Source: CAYYNP01 sp964472545 | GTDB taxonomy: Bacteria; Planctomycetota; Planctomycetia; Pirellulales; Thermoguttaceae | Direction of reading: 5' to 3' | Length of the DNA: 16,469 nt | Assembly (NCBI GenBank): GCA_964472545.1 | Contig: CAYYNP010000232.1 | Coordinates: forward strand, 1 to 16,469 | In this document: piece by piece, positions 7,961-13,838 of the stretch | Position numbering within the stretch: the first letter of the stretch is position 1 | How the letters are laid out: each line of letters opens with the position of its first letter | The notes under the pieces: model-generated | Database searches by the model: none | The model's input: only the letters and a program-made list of their open reading frames with translations | What the model was told of the DNA's origin: nothing | Translations under genes and position numbers: made by a program

Positions 7961-8269
7961 ATGCGTCGCTTGATTGCCACGATTAACGACACGATTACCA
8001 CACTCTTTGGCAGCTTGGCCAGTGGTAACGTTGTGGTCCGTCTGGCGACGCACGTCTTGCGCGCGTCGGATCATGCGCGATCCACAGCGGTACGGCTCAC
8101 CGGCCGGATGCCGGCCTGTCTGCTCGTAGGCCATATGGGCCCCGTGCAAGCAGGCGGCGCCGAAGCCGGCGCGGCCGGCGACCTAGGGCGAGATTATCGC
8201 CCCGGGAAGCCATGGTCGCGCCGTGGCCGACGGCCGAGGAAACGCGGAGCACAGAGAGCCGAATCCTAG
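7961..8269 (+). CDS. Possible small protein or leader ORF, unrecognised
   Basis: The ORF encodes 102 aa from an ATG preceded by a strong Shine-Dalgarno (AGGAAGG at 7947-7953, 7 nt spacing). The first 35 residues (MRRLIATINDTITTLFGSLA...) look like a plausible short amphipathic protein. The C-terminal third is rich in Gly, Arg and Ala and looks like translated hairpin DNA, since the hairpins at 8102-8202 lie inside it. No domain is recognised. Its position, 158 nt before the sigma factor, allows a leader peptide or a small partner protein, but nothing proves translation. It could also be a shadow of a structured leader RNA. Confidence 0.3.
   Translation: MRRLIATINDTITTLFGSLASGNVVVRLATHVLRASDHARSTAVRLTGRMPACLLVGHMGPVQAGGAEAGAAGDLGRDYRPGKPWSRRGRRPRKRGAQRAES
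8102..8202 (+). other. Cluster of four GC hairpins upstream of the sigma factor
   Basis: Successive short stems are GGCCGG/CCGGCC (8102-8116), GGCC/GGCC (8129-8141), GCGCCG/CGGCGC (8157-8172) and GGGCGA/TCGCCC (8186-8202). They could be part of a structured 5' leader or a small RNA. In high-GC DNA short stems arise easily by chance, and no named RNA family matches. Confidence 0.25.
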
Positions 8270-8427
8270 GCCCCAAAAGCCCGGAATCGACTTCGCTTCG
8301 CAAGACCCTCGTGCCCCTCGGCCGAGCCGGCAGATGATGGCATTTTGCCTCGCTGCTTGCCCACGGCTGCCCGCTTCACCGGTGTTTCGTCCCCCTTTGG
8401 AGATTCTGTTTTGACGGAGATAGAACG

Positions 8428-9006
8428 ATGGCACTTCAGTACACTCAGACTTTTTGCCCGGAGACTCCCGTAGCGGAGTTGGTACGCGCCGCGCAGCGCG
8501 GTGATCGGCAGGCCTTCGGCGAACTGGCCACGCGCTACGAGCGGACGGTGTACGCCGCCGCCTATCGTCGGCTGGGCGACCACGCCGAGGCGCAGGAGTT
8601 GTGCCAGGAAGTGTTCATTCAGGCGATGCGGAAGATCGACCAGTTGCGCGAGCCGGCCTGCTTCGGCGGCTGGCTGCGGTCGATCGCCAACCGGATGGCG
8701 ATCAACCGGGCGGTGCGGCGAGGGCCGCCGACTTGCAGCGAGTCGGACGGCTTCGAGTCCTGCTGCGTCGAGACCAACACGCCGCTGGGCAACGTGCTCA
8801 CGCGAGAGCGGGAGGACCAGGTCCACGTGGGTCTCGATCGGTTGCGGACGCTCGACCGCCAGACGCTGTTGGCCTTCTACTTCGACGGCCGTTCGCTGGT
8901 GGAGATGAGCCGGGAGTTTGACTCCCCGGTCGGCACGATCAAGCGCCGGCTGCACACCGCCCGGAAGCGGCTGGCCAAGGAACTGGAGGCCTTGGCCCCG
9001 GCGTGA
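8428..9006 (+). CDS. ECF RNA polymerase sigma factor (sigma-70 family)
   Basis: The product is 192 aa. Region 2 lies at about residues 14-90 (LVRAAQRGDRQAFGELATRY, then AEAQELCQEVFIQAM and a GGWLRSIANRMAINRAVRR helix). Region 4 lies at about residues 130-188, with a helix-turn-helix in VEMSREFDSPVGTIKRRLHTARKRLAKELE. The linker is short and holds two adjacent Cys (ESCCVE). This is the layout of small ECF sigma factors; the EFDSPVGTIKRRLH block is familiar from Planctomycetota. It would recruit RNA polymerase to a small regulon. The start is supported by GGAG at 8416-8419, 8 nt upstream of the ATG. No anti-sigma factor, kinase or membrane partner is encoded next to it, so its control is not visible here, although the long upstream leader might contribute. 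Confidence 0.93.
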   Translation: MALQYTQTFCPETPVAELVRAAQRGDRQAFGELATRYERTVYAAAYRRLGDHAEAQELCQEVFIQAMRKIDQLREPACFGGWLRSIANRMAINRAVRRGPPTCSESDGFESCCVETNTPLGNVLTREREDQVHVGLDRLRTLDRQTLLAFYFDGRSLVEMSREFDSPVGTIKRRLHTARKRLAKELEALAPA

Positions 9007-9007
9007 G

Positions 9008-9032
9008 CGCCCCAGGCGTGAGTGCCTGGGCG
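9008..9032 (+). repeat. Hairpin directly after the sigma factor stop
   Basis: CGCCCCAGGC pairs with GCCTGGGCG across GTGAGT, with one bulged C. It overlaps a short direct repeat of GGCGTGAG. It could protect the mRNA end. It is not followed by T residues, and the stronger terminator lies 30 nt downstream. Confidence 0.4.
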
Positions 9033-9061
9033 TCAAACGTGCGAGATCTCCCCGAGTCTGT

Positions 9062-9110
9062 GGCGGGGCGACGGTAGCGGTGCCGTCGTCCCGCCCTCTT
9101 GCTTTCTTGG
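9062..9110 (+). terminator. Intrinsic terminator of the sigma factor gene
   Basis: A 13-bp stem joins 9062-9074 (GGCGGGGCGACGG) and 9083-9095 (CCGTCGTCCCGCC), with one G-U pair and an 8-nt loop. It is followed by a pyrimidine-rich stretch (CTCTTGCTTTCTT). It is the best intrinsic terminator in the window and isolates the sigma factor from the next gene. Confidence 0.65.
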
Positions 9111-9130
9111 GCCACAAACGGCCAAACGAT

Positions 9131-9159
9131 TTGACCGATGCGCCGTTGCGACCTAGATA
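9131..9159 (+). promoter_or_regulatory. Candidate promoter for the VanZ-like gene
   Basis: TTGACC (9131-9136), a 17-nt spacer and TAGATA (9154-9159) fit sigma-70 spacing with a good -35 and a weak -10. Transcription would start about 45 nt before the ATG at 9212. It follows the sigma factor terminator, as expected for a new transcription unit. Confidence 0.4.
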
Positions 9160-9211
9160 GCGTAATAGGGAGTATTGTCTCGTCACATCGCGCCCCCCAT
9201 CAGAGGCAGCC

Positions 9212-9673
9212 ATGCGTGCCGGTTTCTCGTTCTCCTCGGCCCGAAGTCTGGAGACGCTTGCACCCGCGCGCATTGTGTCCTGGCCGCGCGTGCTCTGCCT
9301 TGCGTACCTGGCCGTGTTTTCATGGCTGCTGTTGACCGAAGATCCGGCCCGCATCCTCCCGTGGAAGTCGAGCTTGAAGACCGTCGGTGGCACGGCGGCC
9401 CCCTTGGCCCATCTGATGGGTTTCACGGTCTTGACCTTCCTAGCGTTCGCCTCGCGATGGCCGATTCGGCGGGCAATGGTCGTGCTGGCGTTGTTCGGTT
9501 GCGCTTCTGGCACGGAATTGCTGCAACGTCTCGTGCCTCGGCGAACGCCGGAATTCGGCGACTTCGCACTGAATGTCGTGGGCATCACCTTGGGTGTGGG
9601 GATTTGGCTTGCCTGCCGGCATAGTAGGCGTCTTGCTCCGCAAGACGCCATGACATCTCGCGGAGCGAGATGA
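9212..9673 (+). CDS. VanZ-like integral membrane protein, 3' end formed by repeat C1
   Basis: The product is 153 aa. Three or four hydrophobic segments are visible (about 27-43, 68-84, 90-105 and 118-136). The conserved polar residues of the VanZ-like family are in order: H67 in AHLMGF, the GTELLQ glutamate, the following P-R-R-TPEFGDFALN acidic/Asn block, and G-x-x-x-G. The VanZ-like family is named for a teicoplanin-resistance protein, but most members have no known role. GAGG at 9203 supports the start. The last 17 residues and the TGA stop are encoded by the 60-bp repeat C1, entered at residue 137 (HSRRLAPQDAMTSRGAR). The original C-terminus is therefore lost or altered, though the membrane core is intact. 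The gene is convergent with the oxidoreductase. Confidence 0.75.
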   Translation: MRAGFSFSSARSLETLAPARIVSWPRVLCLAYLAVFSWLLLTEDPARILPWKSSLKTVGGTAAPLAHLMGFTVLTFLAFASRWPIRRAMVVLALFGCASGTELLQRLVPRRTPEFGDFALNVVGITLGVGIWLACRHSRRLAPQDAMTSRGAR

Positions 9674-9680
9674 CTACTAT
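9621..9680. repeat. REP/BIME-like 60-bp repeat C1
   Basis: The edges are perfect 7-bp inverted repeats, ATAGTAG and CTACTAT. Inside are two hairpins: GGCGTCTTGC-TCC-GCAAGACGCC (10 bp) and CATCTCGC-GGA-GCGAGATG (8 bp). The two hairpins are also near reverse complements of each other. GTAG abuts the left hairpin and, read from the other strand, the right one too. It lies between convergent genes and may act as a two-way terminator. The second copy is at 13879-13938. Confidence 0.9.
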
Positions 9681-9698
9681 CCGGTCATCCACCCGATT

Positions 9699-11054
9699 CT
9701 ACACCTGCTCCGGGACCTCATACCCCGGCCGATACTCCGGCTTGCGCATCCGGTTGGCGTCGTCGTTGTCGATGAACCGCTCCGTGTCGCCGTCGAAACG
9801 CAACTCGCGCTTGCCTAGCCGTAGCGACGCGTTGGCCAGGTGTACCAGGCATGCCCCGCGATGGCCCTGTTCGACGTCACCGTTGGGACGCTTGCGCGTG
9901 CGGATGCAGTCGATGAAGTTGGCCTGATGGTACTTGTCGGGGAAGTAGCCGTACTCGAAATCGACGACCTTGCCGTCGCCCTCGAGCACCTGCCAGCCGC
10001 CGCCGACGCGTCCTAAGTACATCATCCGCTCGGTCCCGTAGATCTCGATCCGCGTAGAATTCTGCCGCCAATCGGGGAACTTGTCGCCGTAGCGGACGTC
10101 GCCCTGCGACTTCTTCATGTAGGGCGGGAAGGCGGTGCATTCACAGGTCATGGTGAAATTGCCGTAGTCGTAGGTGATCACCTGCAAGTCGGGCGTTTGA
10201 CGCGCGTCGGCAAACGCCAGCCGCCCGCCGGCGCAATAGACCGCCTTCGGATGCGGGGGGTCGTTCAAGGCCCGGCGTGCCAGCGTGACCTGGTGAACGC
10301 CGTTGCCGCCAAAGGTGCCGCCGGAATAGTCCCACCAGGAATACCAGTCGCGATGGCGTCCGCGGTTGTACGGCACCTCCGGCGCAGGCCCCAGCCACGC
10401 GTCCCAGTCGAGCCCGGCCGGCGTGGGGGAGTCCGGCTGCGGCGCCCACGGTCGGCCGGCCAGCATGTCGAAGACCTTCACGTGGACCACTTTGCCGAGC
10501 TTGCCCTCGGCGATGTAGTCACGGGCGGAAAACCCGTAAGGGGCGCTGAGATCCTGCACGCCGCACTGCACCACGCGGTCGTACTTCCGCGCGGCCGCGA
10601 CCATCTTGCGGCCTTCGGTGATCGACATTGAGACATTTTTCTCCACGTAGACGTCCTTGCCGGCCTGACACGCTCGGATCGTGGCCAGGGCGTGCCAGTG
10701 TTCCGGCGTGGCGATCACCACCGCGTCGACGTCGGCGTCGTCGAGCACATCGCGCATGTCGGCGGTGCGTTTGGGGGCGGAGCCTTGGATCGCTTCGAGG
10801 TCGCGCAAGTGCCCTGCGCCGCGTCCGGCATCGATGTCGCAGACGTACTTCGTCTCCACGCCGTCCAGTGCCGTCATGCCCCGGATCAGCGAATGGCCGC
10901 GACCTCCAGCGCCGATCAACGCCAGGACGACTTTGTCGGCGGCCGAAGTGGTCTTTGCCGGCGTGGCTGCTGTGAGTGCCGACTGCCCGGCAACCAACGC
11001 GGCGGAGCCCGTGACCGACGTACCGACGAAACCTCTACGTGTGATCTGCGTCAT
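9699..11054 (-). CDS. Tat-exported Gfo/Idh/MocA-family oxidoreductase
   Basis: The product is 451 aa. The N-terminus has a twin-arginine signal (TRRGFVG, R6-R7) with a moderately hydrophobic stretch ending near residue 30. A Rossmann NAD(P) fold follows, with GAGGRG at 48-53, ATPEHWH at 115-121 and EKN at 138-140, where many family members have EKP. The C-terminal half is the alpha/beta substrate domain. Family members oxidise or reduce sugars and polyols, and an exported copy that folds with its cofactor before Tat export fits glycan processing outside the cytoplasm. The exact reaction is unknown. The ATG at 11054 is supported by AGGAG (minus strand, 11061-11065, 6 nt spacing); an upstream GTG at 11108 would bury the Tat signal. 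It is divergent from the carbon-nitrogen hydrolase and convergent with the VanZ-like gene. Confidence 0.9.
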   Translation of the reverse strand: MTQITRRGFVGTSVTGSAALVAGQSALTAATPAKTTSAADKVVLALIGAGGRGHSLIRGMTALDGVETKYVCDIDAGRGAGHLRDLEAIQGSAPKRTADMRDVLDDADVDAVVIATPEHWHALATIRACQAGKDVYVEKNVSMSITEGRKMVAAARKYDRVVQCGVQDLSAPYGFSARDYIAEGKLGKVVHVKVFDMLAGRPWAPQPDSPTPAGLDWDAWLGPAPEVPYNRGRHRDWYSWWDYSGGTFGGNGVHQVTLARRALNDPPHPKAVYCAGGRLAFADARQTPDLQVITYDYGNFTMTCECTAFPPYMKKSQGDVRYGDKFPDWRQNSTRIEIYGTERMMYLGRVGGGWQVLEGDGKVVDFEYGYFPDKYHQANFIDCIRTRKRPNGDVEQGHRGACLVHLANASLRLGKRELRFDGDTERFIDNDDANRMRKPEYRPGYEVPEQV

Positions 11055-11123
11055 GGCTCGCTCCTTGGCTTGACGGGCCGTTTCTTCACTTCCGGCGACC
11101 TGCCGCACGAAACCGCATCGCCG

Positions 11124-11151
11124 AGTCTAGCAGGGCGTACGGCCAACGCAA
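11124..11151 (-). promoter_or_regulatory. Candidate promoter for the Gfo/Idh/MocA gene
   Basis: On the minus strand, TTGCGT (11151-11146), a 16-nt spacer and TAGACT (11129-11124) resemble a sigma-70 promoter. It would give a 5' leader of about 65 nt. The match is partial and untested. Confidence 0.35.
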
Positions 11152-11228
11152 GCGATACCGGGTGACTCTCGACATTGTGGCCGAAACGCCGGGGTTCTGG
11201 TAGCTTAGAACGACGGAGCCGCAATCCT

Positions 11229-11303
11229 CGTTTAGCCGCCGCCGGTACGGCGGTGTTGTTCTGTACTCGATTGTCTCACCGCCGTGCCGGCGGCGGCTAA
11301 ACG
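11229..11303. repeat. REP/BIME-like repeat A4
   Basis: The 25-nt arms at 11229-11253 and 11279-11303 are reverse complements with one mismatch, with TTAG/CTAA edges as in A1. The 25-nt centre differs from those of A1 and A2. It lies between divergent genes, ending 31 nt before the carbon-nitrogen hydrolase start, so it probably lies inside or beside that gene's 5' leader. Confidence 0.85.
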
Positions 11304-11334
11304 GATTATGTCGGCTTACCCCATGGAGATCACA

Positions 11335-12738
11335 ATGGTCCGCACGACAATCACCGCCGCTGCGATGCTCGGCGGATGGCTCGGCCCGGCGACGGCGATT
11401 TGGGCGGCCGAAGAGCCGGCCGCTCAACAGCCCGCCAACCGGATTCCCAATGCCCAATTCCAGATGGGGCAAATCGGCGGCTTGCCCGATGGCTGGCAAC
11501 TCGTGACGGCGCGGCCCGAATTGGCGCCTACCTTTCGGCTGGTCGAAGACGGCGGACGGCGGCTGCTATCGGCCCGCGGCGGCGGCAATCCCGACTGTGT
11601 GGGCTACGTCCACACGGCGGCCACCGTCGACCTCGGCAAGACCTACCTGTTCCGTGTGCGGCTAAAGATCTCCGAAGACCTCAATCCGCACGAGAACTTG
11701 CTCTTCCAGTGTTTCCACGGCAGCACGCGCAACGGCATCTTCCGCTTCCGGCGGCTGGCCGACGGATGGATCGAAGGACAAGAGAAGATCCACTATCCCG
11801 GTGAGGGCCAAGCGAAGGCCGACGTGCGGATCTTCTTCCGGCTGCAAGCCGGCGGCGAAGCGCGGATTCGCGAGATTTCGCTGACCGAAACCGAGCCGGT
11901 TCGGCCACGGTACGTCACCGTCGCATGTACCCGAGGCCGCACCACGCTGGAGGATTGCCGGGCCGTGCTCGACGCTGCCGGCAAAGCCGACGTCGATCTG
12001 GTGCTGTTGCCGGAATACATGCAGGGCGGATTGAAGCCCGAACGCGTGTCGGGGCCGTCCTTCCAATTGATGGCCGAGAAGGCACGCGAGTATGAAATGT
12101 ACGTCGCCGGAGGCATCGTCCGCATCGACGAGCCAGCCGGACGCCACTACAACACGGCCCTGCTGCTCGACCGGCAAGGCAAGCTCGTCGGCACCTACGA
12201 CAAACTGCACCCCTACAGCCCCGAACTCAACGAGCAAGGGATCAGCCCCGGCAAGCGGGTGCCGGTCTTCGAGACGGACTTCGGCCGCGTGGGGTTCATC
12301 ATCTGCTACGACAGTTGGTTCACCGACGTGGTCGAGTTGCTGGCCTTGAAGGGGGCAGAGGTCGTCCTCTTCCCGAACGCCGGCTACTACCGCAGTCTGA
12401 TGCCCGCCCGGGCGGCCGACAATTGCGTGCGGATCGTGGCCAGTTCGTGGAACTCCGGCTACGGCGTTTGGGATACCGTCGGGCGCGAGGTGCTCGATCC
12501 CGAAGCAGATCCCACGCATAAGCCGGTCCGCGGCACCACGTTCAGGGACGTACGCCAGGCACAAGTCGGCCGCATCGGGGTGCTCTACGCGACGCTCGAC
12601 CTGAACTGCTCCCCCTCGCCGGCCTACAACGGCGGCACGATGTACTCCGCCCCCGGCGGCCGACGCAACCGACGCGAGCAGCAGGTCTATCTCGATGAGA
12701 TGATCCGCCGGGAACGGGCCCGATGGTGGGTCGAGTAG
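11335..12738 (+). CDS. Exported carbon-nitrogen hydrolase (nitrilase superfamily) with N-terminal beta-sandwich
   Basis: The product is 467 aa. A signal peptide lies at residues 1-22 (ITAAAMLGGWLGPATAIWA). Residues about 30-185 look like a carbohydrate-binding-type beta-sandwich (NAQFQMGQIGGLPDGWQ, RFRRLADGW, IREISLTE). Residues about 190-455 are a nitrilase-superfamily amidohydrolase with the full catalytic triad: E227 in LLPEYM, K290 in YDKLHPY and C324 in FIICYDSW. Such enzymes cleave amide or nitrile C-N bonds. An exported one with a sugar-binding-like domain could act on N-acyl or amide-modified glycans or peptides, but that is inference. The ATG at 11335 has GGAG 6 nt upstream. The in-frame ATGs at 11308 and 11323 are possible but lengthen the positively charged start without benefit. 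Repeat A4 is just upstream and B2 downstream. Confidence 0.88.
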   Translation: MVRTTITAAAMLGGWLGPATAIWAAEEPAAQQPANRIPNAQFQMGQIGGLPDGWQLVTARPELAPTFRLVEDGGRRLLSARGGGNPDCVGYVHTAATVDLGKTYLFRVRLKISEDLNPHENLLFQCFHGSTRNGIFRFRRLADGWIEGQEKIHYPGEGQAKADVRIFFRLQAGGEARIREISLTETEPVRPRYVTVACTRGRTTLEDCRAVLDAAGKADVDLVLLPEYMQGGLKPERVSGPSFQLMAEKAREYEMYVAGGIVRIDEPAGRHYNTALLLDRQGKLVGTYDKLHPYSPELNEQGISPGKRVPVFETDFGRVGFIICYDSWFTDVVELLALKGAEVVLFPNAGYYRSLMPARAADNCVRIVASSWNSGYGVWDTVGREVLDPEADPTHKPVRGTTFRDVRQAQVGRIGVLYATLDLNCSPSPAYNGGTMYSAPGGRRNRREQQVYLDEMIRRERARWWVE

Positions 12739-12784
12739 GGCCGCTATCCGAAGCTGCCCGACGGGGATATACTGGCATGTCCTG

Positions 12785-12816
12785 TTGATAGTTGGGTGGC
12801 TTGATAGCTGGGTGGC
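12785..12816 (+). repeat. Two tandem 16-bp direct repeats abutting repeat B2
   Basis: TTGATAGTTGGGTGGC (12785-12800) is followed directly by TTGATAGCTGGGTGGC (12801-12816), with one difference. The second copy runs into the left edge of B2. The GGGTGGC part is the B unit edge, so this may be a local duplication of the junction between flank and element. Confidence 0.8.
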
Positions 12817-12885
12817 CGGGGCAAAGCGCAGCGGTGCCCCAGTGCGCGACTTCAGGGGCACCGCTGCGCTTTGCCCCAGCCACCC
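12810..12885. repeat. REP/BIME-like repeat B2 (33-nt inverted arms)
   Basis: The left arm 12810-12842 and the right arm 12853-12885 are reverse complements with two mismatches. Both match B1 closely (GGGGCAAAGCGCAGCGGTGC core), while the 10-nt centre is unrelated to the 37-nt centre of B1. It lies between the carbon-nitrogen hydrolase stop and the alpha/beta hydrolase start (12940), in the probable leader of the hydrolase-GH172 operon. Confidence 0.85.
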
Positions 12886-12939
12886 GTCACGCCACGATCC
12901 CTTCATCCACGCTTTCCCTACTCACCACCGACCAGCGAC

Positions 12940-13836
12940 ATGCCCGCCGCAGACGATTGGCGAAGTCTCTATCCGTTCGAGTCGCACGAACTGCGGCTCG
13001 GCGGCCATCGCTATCATTACCTCGACGAAGGCTCCGGGCCGGTGCTGCTGATGGTCCACGGCAATCCGACCTGGTCGTTCTATTGGCGAGAACTGGTGCA
13101 GGCCTTTCGTGGACAATATCGGGTGGTGGTGCCGGACCATATCGGCTGCGGGCTCTCAGACAAGCCCAGTGCCCGAGACTACTCCTATCGGTTGGTTCAA
13201 CGTGTCGACGACCTGGGCGCATTGATCGAGCACTTCGACTTACAACAGATCACGCTGGTGGCCCACGACTGGGGCGGGGCCATCGGCATGGGAGCGGCCG
13301 TGGCGATGCCGCAACGGTTCGGCCGGTTCGTCTTGCTGAACACGGCGGCCTTTGGCGGCGGGCGATGTCCGTTGCGAATTCGCGTCTGCCGTACGCCGCT
13401 GCTGGGGCGGCTGGGCGTACAAGGGCTAAACCTGTTCGCCCGAGCGGCGCTGCGGATGGCGGTGCGTCGGCCCCAGCGGATGACGCCGACAGTGCGTGCG
13501 GGGCTGTTGGCACCCTACGACTCTTGGGCCCATCGGCTGGCGGTGCATCAGTTCGTTGCCGATATTCCTCTAAGCCCACGCCATCCCAGCCACGCCACGT
13601 TGGCCGGTATCGAAGCCGGTCTGGGGCAATTTCGCCGGCATCCGATCTGTCTGATCTGGGGGATGCGCGACTGGTGCTTTACGCCGGCATTCTTGGAACG
13701 CTTCCTAGAATTCTTCCCCGATGCCGAAGCCCATCGTCTGGCCGACGCGGGGCATTACGTCGTGCAAGACGCCCACGAGCAGATCGTGCCGATTCTGCAG
13801 CAGTTCCTGCAATCCCACCCGTCGAAGGAGGAATGA
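12940..13836 (+). CDS. Alpha/beta hydrolase, haloalkane dehalogenase/OleB-like
   Basis: The product is 298 aa with no signal peptide. The alpha/beta hydrolase core is complete: HGNPTWSFYWR near the oxyanion hole (N42), an aspartate nucleophile D110 in VAHDWGG, probable acid D244 in WGMRDWCF, and catalytic H272 in DAGHYV. An Asp nucleophile followed by Trp, with the HGNP motif, is characteristic of haloalkane dehalogenases and the related OleB beta-lactone decarboxylases of hydrocarbon synthesis; which reaction applies cannot be decided. No OleA, OleC or OleD gene is in the window. The ATG at 12940 is chosen because the family homology begins there; upstream in-frame codons lie in repeat B2. 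There is no clear Shine-Dalgarno. It ends 2 nt before the GH172 start, whose ribosome binding site lies inside it, so the two are an operon. Confidence 0.85.
   Translation: MPAADDWRSLYPFESHELRLGGHRYHYLDEGSGPVLLMVHGNPTWSFYWRELVQAFRGQYRVVVPDHIGCGLSDKPSARDYSYRLVQRVDDLGALIEHFDLQQITLVAHDWGGAIGMGAAVAMPQRFGRFVLLNTAAFGGGRCPLRIRVCRTPLLGRLGVQGLNLFARAALRMAVRRPQRMTPTVRAGLLAPYDSWAHRLAVHQFVADIPLSPRHPSHATLAGIEAGLGQFRRHPICLIWGMRDWCFTPAFLERFLEFFPDAEAHRLADAGHYVVQDAHEQIVPILQQFLQSHPSKEE
13825..13831 (+). promoter_or_regulatory. Strong ribosome binding site for the GH172 gene
   Basis: AAGGAGG is a full Shine-Dalgarno, 7 nt before the ATG at 13839 and inside the last codons of the preceding gene. It indicates translational coupling and fixes the start of the GH172 gene, upstream of the inserted repeat C2. 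Confidence 0.8.
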
Positions 13837-13838
13837 CC

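Larger units (their letters stand above)
7559..8427. other. Gene-poor stretch before the ECF sigma factor
   Basis: This stretch of about 870 bases separates the lipoprotein gene from the sigma factor. It holds repeat B1 (7579-7679), a possible promoter near 7825, a possible 102-aa ORF (7961-8269) and a run of four GC hairpins (8102-8202). Between 8270 and 8427 I see nothing beyond the sigma factor ribosome binding site. No tRNA or known riboswitch core was recognised. Confidence 0.6.

Noticed and set aside
8102..8202. Hairpin cluster considered as a known riboswitch, SRP RNA, RNase P RNA or tRNA
   Set aside because: None of the conserved core motifs of those RNAs was found.
12768..12773. TATACT as the -10 box for the hydrolase-GH172 operon
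   Set aside because: No acceptable -35 lies at 16-18 nt upstream; the position is plausible but the evidence is too thin to list.
12792..13838. In-frame upstream extension of the GH172 protein (1075 aa in total)
   Set aside because: The extension overlaps the alpha/beta hydrolase gene out of frame and begins in repeat B2. The Shine-Dalgarno at 13825-13831 and the signal peptide fix the start at 13839.
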